From the NCBI GenBank assembly GCA_025350385.1, contig JANXXZ010000355.1:1-9018 (forward strand): a stretch of DNA of 9,018 bases, read 5' to 3'. Position numbers and translations under genes: made by a program. Under the pieces are notes generated by a model. That model saw only the letters and a program-made list of their open reading frames with translations, was not told the DNA's origin and searched no databases. Below, piece after piece: positions 7,541-9,018 of the stretch; the first letter of the stretch is position 1; each line of letters opens with the position of its first letter. This DNA comes from Bacteroidales bacterium. GTDB taxonomy: Bacteria; Bacteroidota; Bacteroidia; Bacteroidales; UBA4417.

Positions 7541-7579
7541 GCTTTAATTCAAAGTGCCTGTGTCACTTTGAATTAAAGC
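7541..7579. terminator. Perfect 16 bp hairpin after the Met-rich lipoprotein gene
   Basis: GCTTTAATTCAAAGTG (7541-7556) and its exact reverse complement (7564-7579) enclose the 7 nt loop CCTGTGT. It starts 18 nt after the stop codon. No T-tract follows on either strand, so it may be a poorly canonical terminator, an mRNA 3'-end stabiliser, or a processing site between co-transcribed genes. Confidence 0.55.
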
Positions 7580-7629
7580 TGATCATATAATCCATCCATT
7601 ACTCAATTAATCAACTAAAACTATTTAAA

Positions 7630-8055
7630 ATGAAAAGAATGATAATAATGGTATGCTCAATGATTTTTTTCATTGGGTTTGCCACCGCTCAAACTTCTCA
7701 AACAGAGTCTAACAGTCTTAAACAACAAAGCGGTACTGGTATCACTTATACCTGCTCCATGCACCCCGAAATCGTTAGCGATAAACCGGGAACCTGTCCT
7801 AAATGCGGAATGGATCTGGTTCAAAAGTTGACTGTCCTGTATAGCTGCCCTATGCATCCTGAAGTCGTGAGTAATTCGCCGGGTAAATGCCCTAAATGTA
7901 AAATGGATTTAGTGGCAAAATCTACTGCCCTTTATTCTTGCCCTATGCATCCTGAAGTAACTTCGATGGAACCGGGGAAATGTCCTAAATGTGGGATGAA
8001 ACTAAAGAAAGCTAAGTCCCAGGACCATCAAATGAAAATGGGGTGTTGCATGTAA
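7630..8055 (+). CDS. Secreted protein with three tandem heavy-metal-binding domains
   Basis: A 141-residue protein with a Sec signal peptide (hydrophobic 4-17, likely cleavage ATA|QT after residue 20). The mature part is three copies of the heavy-metal-binding domain (HMBD, PF19335 type), pattern Y-[TS]-C-x-M-H-P-E, then P-G-x-C-P-K-C-x-M-x-L. They start at Y40, Y71 and Y102, an exact 31-residue period. Each carries Cys, Met, His and a CPKC pair as likely metal ligands. The tail HQMKMGCCM adds more thiol and thioether groups. HMBDs usually occur singly, at the N-terminus of CusB-like adaptors or copper ATPases. A stand-alone triple array suggests a periplasmic Cu/Ag buffer or a chaperone feeding the downstream pump; this role is inferred. 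The A-rich leader before ATG 7630 lacks a Shine-Dalgarno. Confidence 0.85.
   Translation: MKRMIIMVCSMIFFIGFATAQTSQTESNSLKQQSGTGITYTCSMHPEIVSDKPGTCPKCGMDLVQKLTVLYSCPMHPEVVSNSPGKCPKCKMDLVAKSTALYSCPMHPEVTSMEPGKCPKCGMKLKKAKSQDHQMKMGCCM
7747..8001 (+). repeat. Coding tandem repeat, 93 bp period (HMBD units)
   Basis: Units start at 7747, 7840 and 7933, in frame. Units two and three share an identical 20 nt block (7846-7865 and 7939-7958), while the first unit is more diverged. This points to a later duplication of the second unit. Confidence 0.8.
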
Positions 8056-8071
8056 TCAAACACATGTTTAA

Positions 8072-8102
8072 TTGCTAAATGTTTAAAATTGAGTTAATTT
8101 TG
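8072..8102 (+). promoter_or_regulatory. Candidate Bacteroidota promoter before the single-HMBD lipoprotein gene
   Basis: TTG at 8072-8074 and TAATTTTG at 8095-8102 are 20 nt apart, fitting a -33/-7 pair of Bacteroidota type (TAnnTTTG). The predicted start of transcription would fall about 15 nt before ATG 8125. Confidence 0.4.
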
Positions 8103-8124
8103 TTAATCAATAATTCGACAACTA

Positions 8125-8382
8125 ATGAAAAATATCATCTTAATATTACTGGTATTCTCTCTTGCATTTGTATTCAATGCATGCGCCAATTCAACTCCTG
8201 CAAACACCTCGGTTGAAGCAACAAATGCTAAAACAGAAGTCTATACCTGTACTATGCACCCCAAAGTTCGCAGCGACAAGCCCGGCGATTGTCCTAAATG
8301 TGGCATGAAATTGGTTCTCTTGTCATCCATTGATACGACGCAAATGTCAGCACACCCGGATTCACTGCCACCAAAGAAATAA
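8125..8382 (+). CDS. Small lipoprotein with one heavy-metal-binding domain
   Basis: An 85-residue protein. The signal segment 3-16 ends in lipobox VFNAC, with C20 as the lipid-bearing cysteine. After a short Ser/Thr/Ala linker comes one HMBD: YTCTMHPKV (40-48), then PGDCPKCGMKL (53-63). This is the same fold unit as in the preceding gene, but membrane-tethered. The C-terminus is short and polar (ends LPPKK). Full-length CusB-type adaptors also begin with signal, linker and HMBD, but there the chain continues for about 300 residues or more. Here it stops cleanly at TAA 8380-8382, so the gene is either a stand-alone metal-binding lipoprotein or a shortened adaptor. The former is more likely, since nothing CusB-like follows before cusA. 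It probably hands metal to the efflux pump encoded 107 bp downstream. Confidence 0.82.
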   Translation: MKNIILILLVFSLAFVFNACANSTPANTSVEATNAKTEVYTCTMHPKVRSDKPGDCPKCGMKLVLLSSIDTTQMSAHPDSLPPKK

Positions 8383-8391
8383 AACATAAGG

Positions 8392-8440
8392 AGGCGACAG
8401 CAGCTTGATCCTGGCAGTTTGAACAAACTGCCTGTCGCTT
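8392..8440 (+). terminator. Compound hairpin between the HMBD lipoprotein and cusA
   Basis: The inner palindrome GGCAGTTTG (8413-8421) pairs with CAAACTGCC (8424-8432). An outer arm GCGACA (8394-8399) pairs with TGTCGC (8433-8438), extendable by a G-T and an A-T pair. TTTCT follows the stem. It could end transcription or act as an attenuator in the cusA leader. An AAGGAGG at 8388-8394 overlaps the left arm. Confidence 0.4.
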
Positions 8441-8489
8441 TCTGAAACTTCTTTAATAATGCTGCTCAATATTCCAAAATAAATGACGC

Positions 8490-9018
8490 ATGTTTAACCG
8501 CCTTGTCAAATACTTTCTCGAAAACCGGCTGATAACTTTTATCTTCCTCATCTCTTTTATTGTACTGGGTATTGTTTTCATGCCATTTAACTGGAACTCA
8601 GGATTTCTGCCCCGTGATCCCATTGCTGTGGATGCCATCCCCGACATTGGCGAAAACCAACAAATAGTTGCCACAGAATGGATGGGGCGTTCACCCAGGG
8701 ACATCCAGGATCAGGTAACATACCCTTTAACTACTGCCTTACTCGGTATTCCCGGTGTTCAAACTATACGAAGTACATCCATGTTTGGCATGTCATTTAT
8801 CTATATTATTTTCAAGGATAATATAGATTTCTACTGGAGCCGCTCCCGTATTCTCGAAAAACTAAGTTCACTCCCTGCCGGTACGCTTCCTGTTGGGGTG
8901 CAACCCACTTTAGGTCCTGATGCAACCGCTCTCGGGCAGATTTTCTGGTACACCCTCGAAGGCCGTGATCCTAAGACCGGCAAACCTAATGGTGGATGGA
9001 ACCCCCAGGAACTTAGGA
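8490..9018 (+). CDS. cusA: CusA/CzcA-type heavy-metal efflux RND pump, N-terminal part
   Basis: The frame opens at ATG 8490 and runs off the right edge after 176 codons; the full family length is about 1040 residues or more. It begins MFNRLVKYFL with a first membrane helix at about 14-32, then the periplasmic porter domain. Strong family stretches are AIPDIGENQQIV (49-60), GRSPRDIQDQV (66-76), YPLTTALLGIPGV (78-90), IRSTSMFGMSFIYIIF (93-108), YWSRSRILEKL (115-125) and LGPDATALGQIFWYTLEG (141-158). These match the monovalent-cation branch (Cu+/Ag+, CusA) better than CzcA, though substrate cannot be fixed without the later Met residues. The pump uses proton influx to expel metal through a CusB/CusC-like adaptor and outer membrane channel. 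An ATG at 8483 is out of frame and stops at once. No Shine-Dalgarno is close to the start. Confidence 0.93.
   Translation, partial: MFNRLVKYFLENRLITFIFLISFIVLGIVFMPFNWNSGFLPRDPIAVDAIPDIGENQQIVATEWMGRSPRDIQDQVTYPLTTALLGIPGVQTIRSTSMFGMSFIYIIFKDNIDFYWSRSRILEKLSSLPAGTLPVGVQPTLGPDATALGQIFWYTLEGRDPKTGKPNGGWNPQELR

Noticed and set aside
8125..8382. CusB adaptor broken by a frameshift after its HMBD
   Set aside because: I saw no CusB-like barrel or hairpin sequence in any frame between 8382 and cusA, so a complete short lipoprotein is the simpler reading.
8453..8704. Minus-strand frame of 83 codons opposite the start of cusA
   Set aside because: It is antisense to clearly conserved RND coding sequence and its composition follows from that frame.

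Overview
The window looks like chromosomal DNA of a member of the Bacteroidota. The signs are a HYC_CC_PP-type small protein (a family known mainly from that phylum), two promoter candidates of the Bacteroidota form TAnnTTTG, A/T-rich leaders with almost no Shine-Dalgarno sequences, and several short lipoproteins. I cannot name a genus. All genes I can support lie on the + strand.

Positions 1-4066 hold what appears to be an expanded type III restriction-modification operon. It starts with the last 33 codons of a gene that is probably the Mod methyltransferase. A BRO-N/DinD-like protein follows after 1 nt, then a four-helix-bundle (S23, 23S rRNA intervening-sequence) protein, then a complete 879-residue Res-like helicase with a C-terminal PD-(D/E)XK nuclease motif. 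Three nested, collinear inverted repeats built on ATTTACGA surround the four-helix-bundle gene. This is the arrangement expected of an inserted IVS-like unit.

Positions 4205-6283 encode a 692-residue prokaryotic Argonaute, 138 bp after the Res gene and on the same strand. Its MID pocket (Y401, K405, Q416, K447) looks intact, but the PIWI catalytic aspartates appear to be replaced (G468, Y532, E667). It should therefore bind a 5'-phosphorylated guide without slicing and would need a partner effector. The only nuclease visible nearby is the Res-like protein.

From about 6350 to the end lies a copper/silver tolerance locus. It contains a HYC_CC_PP protein, a Met/His-rich lipoprotein, a secreted protein with three heavy-metal-binding domains at an exact 31-residue period, a lipoprotein with one such domain, and the first 176 codons of a CusA-type RND efflux pump. 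Together these look like envelope metal-binding proteins placed ahead of the pump. Two hairpins (7541-7579 and 8392-8440) punctuate the locus. The one longer gap, 6754-7045, shows no supportable gene.
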